Under the pieces are notes generated by a model that was given only the letters and a program-made list of their open reading frames with translations, ran no database searches and was not told the DNA's origin. Position numbers and translations under genes: made by a program. Shown here in pieces: positions 34,633 through 43,221 of a stretch of DNA of 43,379 nt (the first letter of the stretch is position 1; every line of letters starts with the position of its first letter). This DNA is from Candidatus Kryptoniota bacterium (GTDB lineage: Bacteria > Bacteroidota > Ignavibacteria > Kryptoniales > JAKASW01): the NCBI GenBank assembly GCA_024641705.1, contig JAHECO010000031.1:1-43379 (forward strand), written 5' to 3'.

Positions 34633-34718
34633 CGCAACTCCCGAATTTTGTGCTTGTCAATGTTAATTCCACATTCGTCTCATTCGCAACTTGTGCCGGA
34701 TGCGCCGTTGAAGTCTGT

Positions 34719-34790
34719 CTAGACCGATTTAACACATGGCCACAGTTTGGCACAGGCGAGATCGATCAGCATGGCAGCTACACCCGCGTC
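34719..34790 (-). pseudogene. Copy of the 3' end of the 55-codon gene at 35944-36111
   Basis: On the minus strand these bases read VAAMLIDLACAKLWPCVKSV and stop with TAG, matching the final 20 codons of the small membrane protein gene at 35944-36111 (VAAMLIDLACAKLWPCPKTV). Forty-one bases (34738-34778) are identical to 35963-36003. No matching 5' part is present: immediately upstream is the end of the CPBP protease gene, in the same frame but after its TGA stop. It looks like a displaced gene end rather than a working gene. Confidence 0.85.
34738..34778. repeat. 41-bp direct repeat, left copy
   Basis: Identical to 35963-36003 and in the same orientation, 1225 bp apart. The two copies bracket the CPBP protease gene. 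Confidence 0.95.
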
Positions 34791-34829
34791 TCGAAGCGCG
34801 CCGTTGTCCCGCACCGCCAGCCGACTCTC

Positions 34830-35804
34830 TCATTCACACCCGACGGTATACACGCCGCGTGCTTGAACCGGGTTCCTGAAAAGATCGATAATCGCCGGGA
34901 GAAAATCTATATAGAAATGAATCGCCACGCAGCGGCCGAGATCGTAGTGCGAGTCCTTATACTGCCACCCCAGGTACGCTCCCGCCACTGCAGCACGTAT
35001 GGAGTACGAGAGGCCGTGAACTGGGTAATGAGCGGCACCGAAAAGGATCGACGATGCTATCAGCCCGAAATCCGGACTGACCCGTTCGGACAATTCCGTC
35101 TGAAGAACGCCTCGGAAGAAGCCTTCCTCGGCCACCGACAAAAGGGCAAAACCGAACGCCTCGAGAGTCGTCGAGCCGATAGTCGCTTCCGCGGGAGAGA
35201 CGTTGAGTCCGAACCAGTTAAGCGTACGTGCATCAAGCATCGACGGGTTGTGCTCCGACCCGAGAAAGCTCGCCCCTGCGGCGGCAAGCGCAGGCAGGAA
35301 CACCGCCGGTTCCTGTATATATTTCCAATCGAGCGGAGAAGCCAGGAGGCTGAAGGCCGACTCCCTTGTCGTCGGTATGGTGTGTGGTTCCTCGGCACGG
35401 TAGTCACGGTAGGTAGTGAAGGCATCGGCCAGTCTAAGGTTGTAGTAGGTTTGAAACATGTACCCGGCGAGTTGGTAGCTTGCAAATTCCCGGGGAGAAA
35501 GCCCCCGCGCTTCCCTTCTGTAAACGACAGACCGCGTGGACACACACGGATAGGCTGTAGTGTCGCGTTTCATATTCGATGACAGGCTCTGCGACAATAT
35601 GTAAGTCGCACCTTCCGTCAATGCGAAGAAGGAACCGTCGACGTAGTCCTTCCTGAGAAAATGCCCGATGCCGCAGATCGGCAGCCCGGTCTCCTCAAAC
35701 AGAGGGTACAGGAGGGGAACGGCGGTAGAGCGGCTCTGCGCTGAAAGTCCACCGGTCACTATCGATAGAACAAGTACACTGCGCAAGAAGTGTTTGAGAC
35801 CCAC
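34830..35804 (-). CDS. CPBP-family intramembrane glutamic protease with N-terminal extension
   Basis: A 324-residue membrane protein. Residues 1-23 form a signal peptide (LKHFLRSVLVLSIVTGGLSAQ). Residues about 25-170 are a polar extension I cannot assign. The C-terminal half has the CPBP/Rce1 motifs: EE226-227 with R231 (AEEGFFRG), H259 in FGAAHYP and H296-D300 in HFYID. Such proteases include CAAX-processing and bacteriocin-immunity proteins. The target here is unknown. The GTG at 35804 is chosen because AAAGGGAAAT lies just before it and it starts the signal peptide; the frame opens at 35858. The gene is bracketed by a 41-bp direct repeat. Confidence 0.83.
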   Translation of the reverse strand: MGLKHFLRSVLVLSIVTGGLSAQSRSTAVPLLYPLFEETGLPICGIGHFLRKDYVDGSFFALTEGATYILSQSLSSNMKRDTTAYPCVSTRSVVYRREARGLSPREFASYQLAGYMFQTYYNLRLADAFTTYRDYRAEEPHTIPTTRESAFSLLASPLDWKYIQEPAVFLPALAAAGASFLGSEHNPSMLDARTLNWFGLNVSPAEATIGSTTLEAFGFALLSVAEEGFFRGVLQTELSERVSPDFGLIASSILFGAAHYPVHGLSYSIRAAVAGAYLGWQYKDSHYDLGRCVAIHFYIDFLPAIIDLFRNPVQARGVYTVGCE

Positions 35805-35943
35805 ATTTCCCTTTCTACAATTAGGCACTTCGCCTGGCAACCTGGGCAGCAATGCCATTGTCCGTGATAATCACGCGCGGATTACCCCGGTGGTCTTCCC
35901 GGCACGTGCTACCCGGGGGCGGAATTCATCCGCTAAACCTTGA

Positions 35944-36111
35944 CTACACCGTTTTCGGGCACGGCCACAGTTTGGCACAGGCGAGATCGATCAGCATGGC
36001 AGCGACGCCGACCCGCCAGAGAGTATCTCCCATACCCTGCCCTATGAAGAATGCCGCAGCAAGAAACGACAAGACACCAATCGCGAATATTACGATCTGT
36101 ACGATACGCAT
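35944..36111 (-). CDS. Small membrane protein (55 residues)
   Basis: A short gene: ATG at 36111 preceded by a strong AGGAGGGG five bases upstream. The product MRIVQIVIFAIGVLSFLAAA... has one or two hydrophobic helices and the segment FFIGQGMGDTLWRVGVAAML, ending in a Cys-Trp-Pro-rich tail (LACAKLWPCPKTV). The family is unknown to me. The last 20 codons are duplicated at 34719-34790, beyond the CPBP gene, so the gene marks one edge of a duplicated or inserted segment. Confidence 0.8.
   Translation of the reverse strand: MRIVQIVIFAIGVLSFLAAAFFIGQGMGDTLWRVGVAAMLIDLACAKLWPCPKTV
35963..36003. repeat. 41-bp direct repeat, right copy
   Basis: Lies within the last codons of the 55-residue protein gene. 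Identical in sequence and orientation to 34738-34778. Confidence 0.95.
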
Positions 36112-36175
36112 ATTAGCCCCTCCTGACTGTTTTCAAATACTCCGAAACTTTTCGCTGTCATTTGCAGTTGCACAC

Positions 36176-37699
36176 CTATTTGAGCAAAAGAAGTTTCATG
36201 GTCTTGCTGAAATTTCCCGCCTGTAGCCTGTAAAAATACACCCCGCTCGGCAGCCGCGAACCATCAAATTTAACTTCATATCTTCCCATCTTCTGAACTT
36301 CATTCACCAGAGTAGCCACTTCCCTCCCGAGAACATCATATACCTTCAACGTCACGTGGCTGACCGCCGACAGCTGATAGCCGATGGCTGTTGAAGGATT
36401 GAACGGATTCGGATAATTCTGATAAAGCACGAAGAGGGTCGGATTTGCCGGTGGTTCCTTCACGTCAACCAGTATCTTGTTTCCATATTCTTTTCCGCCT
36501 GACTCCGCATATACCAGCGTGGTAGTACTGTAGCCGAAGTCCCACGAATCGTATATGTGATATACCCCTAAGCCTCTCGCCAGTACGTAACCGTATTCAT
36601 ACAGGGAGCCATAATGCAGGTAGCCCTTGATCAGGGTCGGCACCCCGAGTACCGTATCTCCCGTTACATACTGGCAAACCGTGTGGAGGTATCCTACTGG
36701 TGGCAAACCGGGACCCCGTTGGCACGACAGAAACGTGTCGGCGGGCTGGGCACACAAGCTGTCGATCTTCCCCTCGTCATTAACGGCGTTCGTATCGTAC
36801 CTGAAGACGTCGCCCGTCACGGAATCTATTCTCTCGTAGAATCGGAAACTCGATTTGTCCGGATAGAGAGTTCTATATTCCAGGGCCTTGTACGTTAACC
36901 CGTTCGCGAGGATGGTGTCGCCGAGTACCGAGATGGAGTAAGCGGACGTGTCCTCCTGGCAGGGACCGATATTGCCGCAGTCGAACGAGTCCTTTTTATA
37001 TTGGAAGTAATCTCCTGTCTGAAGGGGATAGTATTCCAGCTGTTCACCGATAGAATCCGTCGGCACGATCATCTTATGCCCGTACTCGATTCCGTCAATC
37101 TTTGCATAAACCAGGACGTCACCGGAGGAACCGAAATCAAAAACTTCACCCTTGTAAGTAAGTCCAAAACCCTTTGTCAGGCGGTACTCCACGTAGAGGA
37201 GCGAGCCGATGTTGTGCATGTACCTTACTTGAGTCAGGATCCCAAGAGTCGTGTCACTCCCAATGGAATCACATACCGTTCTCTCTGATTGGCTGGTCGG
37301 CATGCCTTCCCATGAAGACTGGATAGTGTCTCGCGGCTGGGCGAACAGGCTGTCGATCTTCACCTCGGAGTTTGCAGCAGTTGAGTTAAAGGTATACTCG
37401 TAAATACAGCCCGTCGAGGAATCAAGTCTCTCGTAGATGTTGTAGCTGCTTTCACTGGGGTAGAACATTCTTTGATGGAGAATCTTGTAACCGATACCGT
37501 TTGGCAGCACCGTGTCACCGAGGATCTCCACAGAGTAAGCCAACGAGTCGCGGAAGATGGAATCGTGGACTCCCCATGATTTGTACTCCCAATAATCGCC
37601 AGTCGACAGGGGATAAAACTGCAGGGACCCGGTCGGTGTATCTGCCCGGGCGTTTGCCACGGAAGACAGAAGGCCAATGACAAGCAAGAAAGTCTTCAT
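36176..37699 (-). CDS. Secreted protein with two internal repeats and type IX secretion sorting domain
   Basis: A 507-residue exported protein. The signal peptide is MKTFLLVIGLLSSVANARA. Two similar modules of about 190 residues follow: each starts with a YPL.TGDY..YK block, has a SAYSI/YSVE..GDT block, and ends with LVYA...G.EYG.K. They begin near residues 25 and 210. The final 80 residues are a type IX sorting domain: LYQNYPNPFNPSTAIGYQL, then VLGREVATLVNE and the end GVYFYRLQAGNFSKTMKLLLLK. The function of the repeat module is unknown. The start at 37699 is fixed by a near-perfect AGGAGGTGA; an upstream open frame to 37741 is not used. Confidence 0.9.
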   Translation of the reverse strand: MKTFLLVIGLLSSVANARADTPTGSLQFYPLSTGDYWEYKSWGVHDSIFRDSLAYSVEILGDTVLPNGIGYKILHQRMFYPSESSYNIYERLDSSTGCIYEYTFNSTAANSEVKIDSLFAQPRDTIQSSWEGMPTSQSERTVCDSIGSDTTLGILTQVRYMHNIGSLLYVEYRLTKGFGLTYKGEVFDFGSSGDVLVYAKIDGIEYGHKMIVPTDSIGEQLEYYPLQTGDYFQYKKDSFDCGNIGPCQEDTSAYSISVLGDTILANGLTYKALEYRTLYPDKSSFRFYERIDSVTGDVFRYDTNAVNDEGKIDSLCAQPADTFLSCQRGPGLPPVGYLHTVCQYVTGDTVLGVPTLIKGYLHYGSLYEYGYVLARGLGVYHIYDSWDFGYSTTTLVYAESGGKEYGNKILVDVKEPPANPTLFVLYQNYPNPFNPSTAIGYQLSAVSHVTLKVYDVLGREVATLVNEVQKMGRYEVKFDGSRLPSGVYFYRLQAGNFSKTMKLLLLK

Positions 37700-37750
37700 A
37701 GTCACCTCCTGAAAACACTCCCAAGTGGATAGACTTCTCATCGCGATGTC

Positions 37751-38116
37751 TCAGCCGCCATCATGAGCTGTGAGGAGATAGCCGTCCGGATCGCGAAATG
37801 TAAACATCTTTCCGAACGGGCTGTCTGACAGGCCCTGCACGATTGCGACGCCGCGCCCTTTCAGATTCTCGTGAAGAGCGACCGAGTCAGCCGTGCGAAA
37901 CCAGACTATGATGCCGTCACCGACCTGCGATAGCGGATTGAAATCCGCAGGCGATTTGCGTATCGCAAAGCCGGTGGGTTTCGTCGCGAATGCAGCCGCG
38001 TTCGGCCGGGTTTCGGGCGAAGTCTTGAGACCGAGCACCTCGGCGTAGAATTGACGGGACCGCTCAAGGTCTCGTACGAGTAAGGTGATGAAGTCTGGAC
38101 CCATTATATCTGCCAT
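37751..38116 (-). CDS. VOC-family (glyoxalase/bleomycin-resistance-like) protein
   Basis: A 121-residue protein of the vicinal-oxygen-chelate fold. The N-terminal half has FITLLVRDLERSRQFYAEVLGLK, and the C-terminal half has GKMFTFRDPDGYLLTAHDGG with the usual DPDG motif. Members bind metals or small molecules, but no substrate can be given here. ATG at 38116, with AAGGAG nine bases upstream. It lies 51 bp before the signal-peptide start of the type IX protein gene. Confidence 0.88.
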   Translation of the reverse strand: MADIMGPDFITLLVRDLERSRQFYAEVLGLKTSPETRPNAAAFATKPTGFAIRKSPADFNPLSQVGDGIIVWFRTADSVALHENLKGRGVAIVQGLSDSPFGKMFTFRDPDGYLLTAHDGG

Positions 38117-38266
38117 AACTTAGTTCTCCTTGGTTAAATGGTTGAGCTGCGAAATCTGTCCTGTATCACTGGCTGTCCGGCGGCTGGGCCGATTGGTCCA
38201 TCATTGTCGTATCGGGCATGGGGGATCCTTCACCCTGTCTCTCTCCGGGAGACCCTGCACGACATT

Positions 38267-39058
38267 TCATTGCACAACCGCGCCGACAATATTAGAGCCG
38301 GCCCCGATCGACGGGAATATCTTCTGGTTGGTGACGGGGTCTGCATAAAATGACATCGAGCTCACGGGATAAATACGGAAGTATATGGAATCACCTTTGA
38401 CAAAGCCAACGTCGTGAACTTGGTTTATGCTAAAAGGGTAGAAAATGTCCGTAGGCGGCACGAATGCATAAGTCAGGAAAACATAATTATTTGACGCATA
38501 ATCGACCTGATTGTACTTCTTTCCGAGTATAACGACTAGACCCTTCAGCAGAGTATCGGCCGAGCGCTGCCCCACGATAACAAAGTAACCCATCGTGTTG
38601 GAGAACTCGCCGGTAAAAACATTATAATAACGGATGTTATCCTCATGCACAGAGTCGATATCGCACGAGATAGTGGATACGGGGCCAATTCCCCAGGGCT
38701 GCGGAGGAGTCGGGCCCCCCGGATTCTGAATAGCACAGACGTTATCGGCGTCGTATGACACACTGTAATTCGGGATGAACATCGGAGGGTAATCTCTGTA
38801 TCCGAATTTGAAATTGTACGTGCCCGGCGGAATGTCTTTGAATGTGTAGTCGCCCGACGAATCCGTGTACTCGAACTTCTGGGCTTCCACGATCGTCACC
38901 TTTACACCGGAAGAATTGGAATCCATACCTCCCAGACCATTATACACCCTTATGTTTCCGGACAGAGTTGTGCTTGCGGACGTCCCGGTCACAGCACTCT
39001 TCCTGCTGCATCCCGCAACAAGAGTCACGGCGAATAGTACTAGCAGAACCTTCTTCAT
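38267..39058 (-). CDS. Predicted lipoprotein with carboxypeptidase-regulatory-like domain
   Basis: A 263-residue lipoprotein. The signal peptide ends in the lipobox VAGC at about residues 14-17 (MKKVLLVLFAVTLVAGC). Residues about 30-90 look like a beta-sandwich regulatory domain: SGNIRVYNGLGG...VKVTIVEA, then YTDSSGDYTFKDIPPGTYNFKFGYRDY, the usual signature of such domains. The rest is not recognised. It was probably acquired or kept for an envelope role. The next gene upstream, the protease at 39313, is 254 bp away, so it may have its own promoter. Confidence 0.85.
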   Translation of the reverse strand: MKKVLLVLFAVTLVAGCSRKSAVTGTSASTTLSGNIRVYNGLGGMDSNSSGVKVTIVEAQKFEYTDSSGDYTFKDIPPGTYNFKFGYRDYPPMFIPNYSVSYDADNVCAIQNPGGPTPPQPWGIGPVSTISCDIDSVHEDNIRYYNVFTGEFSNTMGYFVIVGQRSADTLLKGLVVILGKKYNQVDYASNNYVFLTYAFVPPTDIFYPFSINQVHDVGFVKGDSIYFRIYPVSSMSFYADPVTNQKIFPSIGAGSNIVGAVVQ

Positions 39059-39312
39059 TTCAATAGTCCCAACATTTCAATTCGAACTGATCGCATTGCA
39101 CGATGGGCCGTAGGTTTTCGGATGGCCGCACCTGTATGCGGGGGAGTCTCGTCCAGCATGAGGCGGGTGAGAATAAGACAAGAGAACAGACAACAAATCA
39201 GCCAGATGGATTATCCTATCGTTCATCACAGCTCCCCTGGGTTCATGTAACCGTGAGTGGGCGCCGGGCAAAGCTCTTTGTGGATCATGACTTGGAACTT
39301 GCAATACCTGCT

Positions 39313-40500
39313 TCACTTCTGATGGTCGAGAATGGACTGAAGGACCGCTCCCCAACCCGGGTCAAGACCGGAAAGATTCTTTATGAGTAACTTCGCAGCC
39401 TTCTTGTTTCCGGTCGCCAGGCACAGTATCGCAAAATCATGGCTGATGTCCTTATCGTCAGGGGCTAGAGCAATGGCCTTCTTGAAGGCATCAAAAGCTT
39501 TGTCGTACTGGGCCACATCTTCGTAGGCAGTCGCAAGGTAGTAATATGCATCAGAGTTGTTGGGATCCACCGCCGTCGCAGCAAGGTAATTCTTCAATTC
39601 GAGCTGGTAGTCCCCCAACGAATAGTACACCCCGGCGAGACCCATGTATGCATCACCGTAAGTGCTGTCCAGTTCTATGGCTTTTGAGTAAAGGTCTGCG
39701 GCCTTATTCCAGTTTTTCTGATTGTCCGCCAACAACCCCTGTAGATAGTAGTAGGTTGCATTGCCTTCAGCCGTTCTGTTAGTATCGGCAATTAAGTTCT
39801 TCAAATAACTTATAGGGACCGCATAATTCAGGTTCTGAGCAAGGCCGGCCTGAGGCCCAGACGATATAACGAAAGAACCTGAAGTGATGCCTATTACGCG
39901 TCCACCCTCGTTGAAAAGCCCGCCGCCGCTACTGCCAGGAGAAATAGGCGCAGTGAACTGAATTAGCCTCATCCCATCAAATTGCCGATCGGGATTACTA
40001 ACGTTTCCCTCAGAGACCGATGCCTCGAGGCCGTTCGGCGTCCCGATGGCATAGACCTTGTCCCCCGCTCGAATATCATCAGAGTTGCCAAGACCCGTGA
40101 CGTAGGGAGTCCCTTTACCATCAAACTGAAGGATCGCGAGATCCCGGGCTCTGCTTATCGCTTTGACCTCTTTCATTGCATAGAATGCTCCAGAGGGGAG
40201 CTTTGCCACCGCGCTCGCTGCCCCATGCATGACGTGAGCGTTTGTTACAAATAGCCCGGTAGAATTGATGAAGAATCCGCTTCCCTGACCTTTGACATTC
40301 CCGTCAGGGCCGTAGACAATTACTGTCGCGACTGCATTCAAGTTGTGCTGGATCCAGCCACCGCCTGTCCCAGAATTCCACCAAGTGACTATCACGACCG
40401 CCAGGACGGCGAGAACCGCCACGACCGTAAATACCCTGGAGGATTTCTTCAGTAACGTCTTGGATCCCCGCGAATCCGGATCTGACTGGTCATCCATCAT
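39313..40500 (-). CDS. Membrane-anchored trypsin-like (S1C) serine protease with TPR repeats
   Basis: A 395-residue protein. A cytosolic tail is followed by one transmembrane segment (VFTVVAVLAVLAVVIVTWW, 23-41). Residues 50-240 are a DegP-like trypsin fold with catalytic H89 in TNAHV, D120 in RDLAIL and S191 in GSSGGGLF. No PDZ domain is present. Instead, residues about 250-390 hold TPR repeats (KAADLYSKAIELDSTYGDAYMGLAGVYYSLG and similar). TPRs probably recruit partners or substrates. A strong AAGGAGG lies before ATG-ATG at 40500/40497. The combination of an anchored protease with TPRs and no PDZ suggests a regulatory protease, its target unknown. Confidence 0.9.
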   Translation of the reverse strand: MMDDQSDPDSRGSKTLLKKSSRVFTVVAVLAVLAVVIVTWWNSGTGGGWIQHNLNAVATVIVYGPDGNVKGQGSGFFINSTGLFVTNAHVMHGAASAVAKLPSGAFYAMKEVKAISRARDLAILQFDGKGTPYVTGLGNSDDIRAGDKVYAIGTPNGLEASVSEGNVSNPDRQFDGMRLIQFTAPISPGSSGGGLFNEGGRVIGITSGSFVISSGPQAGLAQNLNYAVPISYLKNLIADTNRTAEGNATYYYLQGLLADNQKNWNKAADLYSKAIELDSTYGDAYMGLAGVYYSLGDYQLELKNYLAATAVDPNNSDAYYYLATAYEDVAQYDKAFDAFKKAIALAPDDKDISHDFAILCLATGNKKAAKLLIKNLSGLDPGWGAVLQSILDHQK

Positions 40501-40999
40501 CAGCCTCCTTGTTCTTTTAAGTTGGCTAAAAGCTTCCCTTATCTCTTAAAGGCTTGTGATTGCTTAGTCGGAGATGAATGTTGGAGATAGCTACGAATGC
40601 CCTGTTTATCATACTCCCCTTTTACCCTGATTTCCATAAGCTTAGTGATATCCCAGCGAAATTGCAAGTCGTGACTAATAGACCTCAGTCCCGATTCGAA
40701 AGAACGATTCTCGCCGCCGGCTGATCCAGGCTACGTGTAGTCCCCGTCGAGTTGAACACTTATTTAACGGCAATCACGACGGAAGTCATATCGGTCATTA
40801 CAGCACGAAGAACGTCCCGCGCAAAAAAGTTCGTCCCGTTTGGCGCCATGAATACGCGAAGCTCAAATGCGAGACATGATCACATGTCCGGGTCACCCAC
40901 CGAAGCCACGAACACCTGGCCTAGGTAAAGAGACCATCGCCCGCGTCCCGTTGGCCGGGAAGCGTTAATGCGTCATGCTATCAGAAGCGAGGGCGCAGG
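40501..40999. other. 499-bp intergenic stretch without a recognisable gene
   Basis: This gap lies between the protease gene and the restriction-modification pair. I find no plausible coding frame. The only structured element I see is the left copy of the island-flanking repeat (40813-40894). No promoter or terminator is convincing. Confidence 0.7.
40813..40894. repeat. Imperfect direct repeat flanking the restriction-modification island, left copy
   Basis: It shares CGCGCAAAAAAGTTC (exact), GCGCCATGAA (exact) and a TCCGGGTC end with 43222-43291, in the same order. The palindrome seen in the other copy is degenerate here. Confidence 0.75.
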
Positions 41000-41935
41000 C
41001 TACTTTGTATTCTTCTTCGATCCGGTTGCGTATCTTCCCCTCTTCTCGCTCACGACCGCCTTGGGCTCGCTTTCCCGTGCGGGATAGATAAACTCAAGGT
41101 TGGCGGAAGAGAACATATCGCTGTTCTCTTTCCTTAAGCGTTCCTCCGTCATCTTGCAGTAATCAGGGTCAATCTCAATCCCGATACTGTTCCTACCAGT
41201 CTTCATGGCCGCAACGATGGTTGTCCCCGTTCCACAAAAAGGATCCACAACCGTATCACCAACAAAGGAAAACATCCTCACAAGCCTGTACGCCAGCTCC
41301 AGCGGGAATGGCGCGGGGTGTTCCCGCGTTGACGCCCCGGTAATATTCCAAAACTGTTGGAACCACTTGTTATACTCATCCTTGGATATCATACTCAGCT
41401 TGCGCTGACGTTCTGTCGGTTGGCGATAGCCTCCCGGCTTCCTCTGCATCAGAATGAACTCCATATCATTCTTTATGATTGCATTCGGCTCGTAAGGCTT
41501 ACCGAGAAACTTCGAGCCATTGTTCACCTCGTAGCTGGCATTCGCAATTTTGTGCCAAATAATTGGGTTAAGGTTATCGAATCCAATCTTTCGGCAAGTG
41601 ACGGCAATGTCCGAGTGAAGAGGGAAGACGACGTGACGGCCAAAGCTTCTCCGGGACAGGCATACGTCTCCAACAACGCAAACCAACCGGCCCCCCGGAA
41701 CCAGAATGCGATACATTTCTTTCCACACCTTGGCCAGTTCACCCACGAATTCTTCATAGTCAGCAACATGCCCGAGCTGGTTCGGGTTTTCGTTGTATCT
41801 CTTGAGCGTCCAGTAAGGAGGCGACGTAACAACTAAGTGGACCGACTCGTTTTTGATGAAAGGCACGTCTCTCGCATCGCCTTGGATGAGACGCTGTGTG
41901 GTCACTTCCTGCTGAACGGTCTCTTTATTTGTCAT
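41000..41935 (-). CDS. Site-specific DNA methyltransferase (beta class, SPPY type)
   Basis: A 311-residue DNA methyltransferase, the modification partner of the PaeR7I/XhoI-type endonuclease gene it overlaps by 4 bp (ATGA). The catalytic motif TSPPYW (37-42) comes before the SAM-binding motif DPFCGTGTT (231-239), the beta-class order. SPPY is usual in N4-cytosine enzymes but also occurs in some N6-adenine ones. EHPAPFPLELAYRLVRMFS (205-223) precedes the SAM motif, as expected. Paired with the endonuclease, it should methylate CTCGAG; the specificity is inferred from the neighbour, not seen. No defect is visible. Confidence 0.93.
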   Translation of the reverse strand: MTNKETVQQEVTTQRLIQGDARDVPFIKNESVHLVVTSPPYWTLKRYNENPNQLGHVADYEEFVGELAKVWKEMYRILVPGGRLVCVVGDVCLSRRSFGRHVVFPLHSDIAVTCRKIGFDNLNPIIWHKIANASYEVNNGSKFLGKPYEPNAIIKNDMEFILMQRKPGGYRQPTERQRKLSMISKDEYNKWFQQFWNITGASTREHPAPFPLELAYRLVRMFSFVGDTVVDPFCGTGTTIVAAMKTGRNSIGIEIDPDYCKMTEERLRKENSDMFSSANLEFIYPARESEPKAVVSEKRGRYATGSKKNTK

Positions 41936-42543
41936 TGTGTCTTTGATACTCCAAATGCTGTCACTTGGGCTACCAGTGACCTAACGAATATTTCAAATGT
42001 AAGATCCTCCGCCGGTTCTGTGTAGTGTCCCTTTAATCCACCCCTTCCGTCCGACATAAGGAAGGCGGCAACGTTATAGTGTCGTTCTCGGACTAGCTTC
42101 CGGCAGAACAGTTCGTATCGTCTGGCATAGGAAGCATCCAGAAATTCCGGAAAAACCTTGAAATGAGGCTCTTGGACTCTCACTGGCTTATTGGACTGGG
42201 AGCAATCTTCCAGAAGAAACAGATAACCCAGCCACGGTCTAACCGTTTTGTTGTAGGCCCCCTCGCGATAAGCAGTCCGCAGGTCAAGCGCGCTTCCCAT
42301 GGCCTCCTCCGTTCGATTGTTGAAGTTGTTGCCGAAGGATGGTCCCGCGTGGGACTTGGCTTCCAGAGCTAGAATAAGTTGGCCGTCCCTTACGACCAGG
42401 AGATCCCATTCCTTTGTTGGTCGGAAAAATCCGGGTAACTCAAGGCGTTTCTTGCGAAACACGTTGGATTGATCCACCCCCGCCTCAACAACTAGATCGC
42501 CAATAAGATTGATGAGACCATCCATCTGCGCTCCACCGGTCAC
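41932..42543 (-). CDS. PaeR7I/XhoI-type restriction endonuclease, open part downstream of the in-frame stop
   Basis: Residues of the catalytic core are all present. PGFFRPTKEWDLLVV, LEAKSHAGPSFGNNFNNR and TAYREGAYNKTVRPWLGYL strongly resemble PaeR7I and XhoI, which cut CTCGAG. The PD-(D/E)xK site is D47...E61-A-K63, counting from the GTG at 42543. Family members are about 246 residues; this part encodes 203. The frame continues upstream for 42 more codons to an ATG at 42669, but with a TGA at codon 27. If translated from the GTG or a later start it would lack a conserved N-terminal segment, so activity is doubtful. It overlaps the methyltransferase gene by 4 bp. Confidence 0.88.
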   Translation of the reverse strand: MTGGAQMDGLINLIGDLVVEAGVDQSNVFRKKRLELPGFFRPTKEWDLLVVRDGQLILALEAKSHAGPSFGNNFNNRTEEAMGSALDLRTAYREGAYNKTVRPWLGYLFLLEDCSQSNKPVRVQEPHFKVFPEFLDASYARRYELFCRKLVRERHYNVAAFLMSDGRGGLKGHYTEPAEDLTFEIFVRSLVAQVTAFGVSKTQ

Positions 42544-42669
42544 CGCACCTCGCGCCCCCTGATCTGATCGGCCCGAGGTGGATTGCTTTCAGGGCTGTTT
42601 GTCGCGAGTAAGCCAATATTGGACAATCGCTTGCGAAAGTCGTTTGGAGAGGCCCTCATTCTTTTTCAT
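42544..42669 (-). pseudogene. 5' part of the endonuclease gene, with in-frame TGA at 42589-42591
   Basis: From ATG at 42669 the frame reads 26 codons (ending ...IVQYWLTRDKQP), a TGA (42591-42589), then KQSTSGRSDQGARGA straight into VTGGAQMDG of the main part. The N-terminal sequence and the downstream DQGARGAVTGG match what I recall of the PaeR7I family, and the total of 245 residues fits. The TGA is therefore a nonsense codon in an otherwise continuous gene, not a start-site ambiguity. GGA precedes the ATG by about seven bases. Confidence 0.85.
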
Positions 42670-42908
42670 AGAGTTCCATTGTTAGGTAAAGATAGCAAAA
42701 CCTCCGCGGAGATTCCATTTGCGAGGAGCTGGCATACGATAACGTGTCGCCCCACGACCGCTCCCCCCTTCAGCGGCGCAGTGGTGCCGCTCGAGATGTT
42801 TTGATGACGGCGGCACTGAGCGAGAACGTTCCATATGCAAATGCCGAGCGTAGCCGTGCGGCTTCCTGTTAGGCGCAGGTACCCATCGCACAAAACAGGT
42901 ACCTTTAC

Positions 42909-43145
42909 TCATTTTGAGTCTTTGATATGCGGGTCTTCATGTTTCTTCCCTGCGTTCATATTCAGGATTGTCTCGCTCGCCTTCCTTCGGTCCTTTGTCA
43001 TGAATTCATATGTCGTCCCGAGGGCCATAGTCGTAAGACTCCCACCGCCTTTTCTCAAGCGAATGCAAATACGAATGTAACTACCTATGACGACAATGAG
43101 GACTGCGGCGATAGCTATCAAGGGCAAGATTTCCGAAAATCTCAT
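42909..43145 (-). CDS. Small single-span membrane protein, unknown function
   Basis: A 78-residue protein upstream of the restriction-modification genes on the same strand. One hydrophobic segment (ILPLIAIAAVLIVVIGSYI) is followed by a basic loop and a polar, charged C-terminus (YEFMTKDRRKASETILNMNAGKKHED). The sequence has the look of a conserved small protein, but I do not know the family. GAGAGG lies about five bases before the ATG at 43145. It lies inside the repeat-bounded island; no link to restriction control can be claimed. Confidence 0.6.
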   Translation of the reverse strand: MRFSEILPLIAIAAVLIVVIGSYIRICIRLRKGGGSLTTMALGTTYEFMTKDRRKASETILNMNAGKKHEDPHIKDSK

Positions 43146-43221
43146 TCCTGCCTCTCAATTAAATGGAATCTTGTTCGTCTTAATGTGACGCGGTGCTTGC
43201 GCATAACGACATTGAACAAGT

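Noticed and set aside
39059-39312. Frames of 92-95 codons between the lipoprotein and protease genes
   Set aside because: Both strands give overlapping frames of unremarkable composition with no start signals; treated as intergenic.
42681-42874. Possible integron cassette boundaries (GTTAGGT at 42681, GTTAGGC at 42868) next to the restriction-modification genes
   Set aside because: No RYYYAAC inverse core site and no imperfect palindrome precede either heptamer; such heptamers are expected by chance in a window this long.
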